Of a stretch of DNA of 5,436 bases, positions 5,053 to 5,436 are shown piece after piece; the stretch's first letter is position 1, and every line of letters begins with the position of its first letter. This DNA is from Dehalococcoidia bacterium. Its GTDB lineage: Bacteria > Chloroflexota > Dehalococcoidia > JAUSJJ01. A program made the translations under genes and the position numbers. The stretch covers positions 1-5,436 of the forward strand of contig JAUSJJ010000171.1 in NCBI GenBank assembly GCA_030647705.1, read 5' to 3'. A model generated the notes under the pieces. The model saw only the letters and a list, made by a program, of their open reading frames with translations, was not told the origin of the DNA and did no database searches.

Positions 5053-5195
5053 CTCGACACCTCCCAGTTTAGTCTTCGGCGTGACCCTGGCGGCAAGCGC
5101 CAAAGCCATATGATCAACACTGACACATCCGGCGCCGGTTTTCCATTGGTGACGGTACGTAATTCGGGGTGAATGGCTTACCTATTTCGGAGCTG

Positions 5196-5254
5196 GTAGG
5201 TCGGGTTTCCTAACCCGACCGTTGCGGGCGGGCAGGTTGGGAAACCTGCCCTAC
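5196..5254. repeat. Twin hairpins that are inverted copies of each other
   Basis: Hairpin A has arms GGTCGGGTT (5199-5207) and AACCCGACC (5212-5220) with loop TCCT. Hairpin B has arms GGGCAGGTT (5230-5238) and AACCTGCCC (5243-5251) with loop GGGA. Both stems are 9 bp and perfect. GTAGG (5196-5200) and CCTAC (5250-5254) bound the unit, so the two halves also pair with each other at 20 of 25 positions. The unit lies between divergently transcribed genes and resembles bacterial palindromic repeat pairs (REP/BIME-like). Confidence 0.8.
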
Positions 5255-5290
5255 GTGGGGCAGTCTCTGATTTCGGGTTGGTTGCGCTAG

Positions 5291-5319
5291 TTGACACCGC
5301 TGTCCTGGAGTGGTACAAA
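5291..5319 (+). promoter_or_regulatory. Promoter of the enoyl-CoA hydratase gene
   Basis: A consensus TTGACA (5291-5296), a 17-base spacer and TACAAA (5314-5319) preceded by TGG form a good extended-10 promoter. The leader would be about 46 bases and ends with a strong ribosome binding site. Confidence 0.55.
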
Positions 5320-5371
5320 TTGCGATATCGCATCTGTTGTCCCAATACAGCCTTTTTGTGGAGGTCTATTC

Positions 5372-5436
5372 ATGGATTTGAAGCAGATCATCTACACCAA
5401 GAAGGACCGCGTGGCGCTGATCACGCTGAACCGCCC
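5372..5436 (+). CDS. Enoyl-CoA hydratase/isomerase family protein, N-terminal fragment
   Basis: The first 21 complete codons give MDLKQIIYTKKDR followed by VALITLNRP, ending at the window edge. The run V-A-L-I-T-L-N-R-P is the hallmark first strand of the crotonase (enoyl-CoA hydratase/isomerase) superfamily, which acts on acyl-CoA thioesters in fatty acid or amino acid degradation and related pathways. The start is fixed by GGAGGT at 5360-5365, six bases before the ATG. The catalytic residues and oxyanion-hole segments lie beyond the window, so the exact reaction cannot be told. Confidence 0.88.
   Translation, partial: MDLKQIIYTKKDRVALITLNR

Overview
The window looks like a piece of a bacterial chromosome or metagenome contig, probably from an environmental, moderately GC-rich lineage. 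The combination of a lone EF-Tu-domain protein, a short basic GGKKGG protein, tail-anchored small proteins and clusters of intergenic palindromes reminds me of Chloroflexota (Dehalococcoidia-like) genomes. That placement is impression and recall, not a search result. Promoters fit the usual housekeeping sigma consensus (TTGACA / extended TATAAT), and the genes use a mix of Shine-Dalgarno and apparently leaderless starts.

Layout, left to right: (1) bases 1-57, minus strand: the first 19 codons of what looks like an IS630-type transposase, cut by the window edge. A hairpin-forming intergenic repeat follows at about 141-190. (2) 250-1198, plus strand: a probable two-gene operon, protein-L-isoaspartate O-methyltransferase (pcm) followed by a stand-alone EF-Tu domain-2-like protein of 83 residues. 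(3) 1199-1420: no convincing gene. (4) 1421-1811, minus: a small basic protein gene of the GGKKGG...ARW type, broken by a frameshift near two CCCC runs. (5) 1940-2944, minus: a polytopic membrane protein of the lysylphosphatidylglycerol synthase TM / flippase-like family. (6) 3235-3534, plus: a 99-residue protein with a basic Ala/Pro/Thr-rich N-terminal part and one C-terminal membrane helix. It overlaps tail-to-tail at a CTAG with (7) 3531-4313, minus: a soluble alpha/beta protein of unknown function with an acidic tail. (8) 4350-4671: a non-coding block holding a chain of hairpins. (9) 4672-5052, minus: a VOC/glyoxalase-fold protein. (10) 5196-5254: a pair of hairpins that are diverged inverted copies of each other and carry compensatory changes. 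(11) 5372 to the end, plus: the N-terminus of an enoyl-CoA hydratase/isomerase, with its own promoter.

The genes do not form one pathway. They are short housekeeping or hypothetical units in changing orientation, separated by regulatory and palindromic DNA. I see no convincing new multi-gene system. The observations most worth following are the twin compensated hairpins, the hairpin chain, the leaderless start sites, a possible ATC start codon behind a perfect ribosome binding site, the frameshifted GGKKGG gene, and a methyltransferase lacking the family's usual GDG motif.
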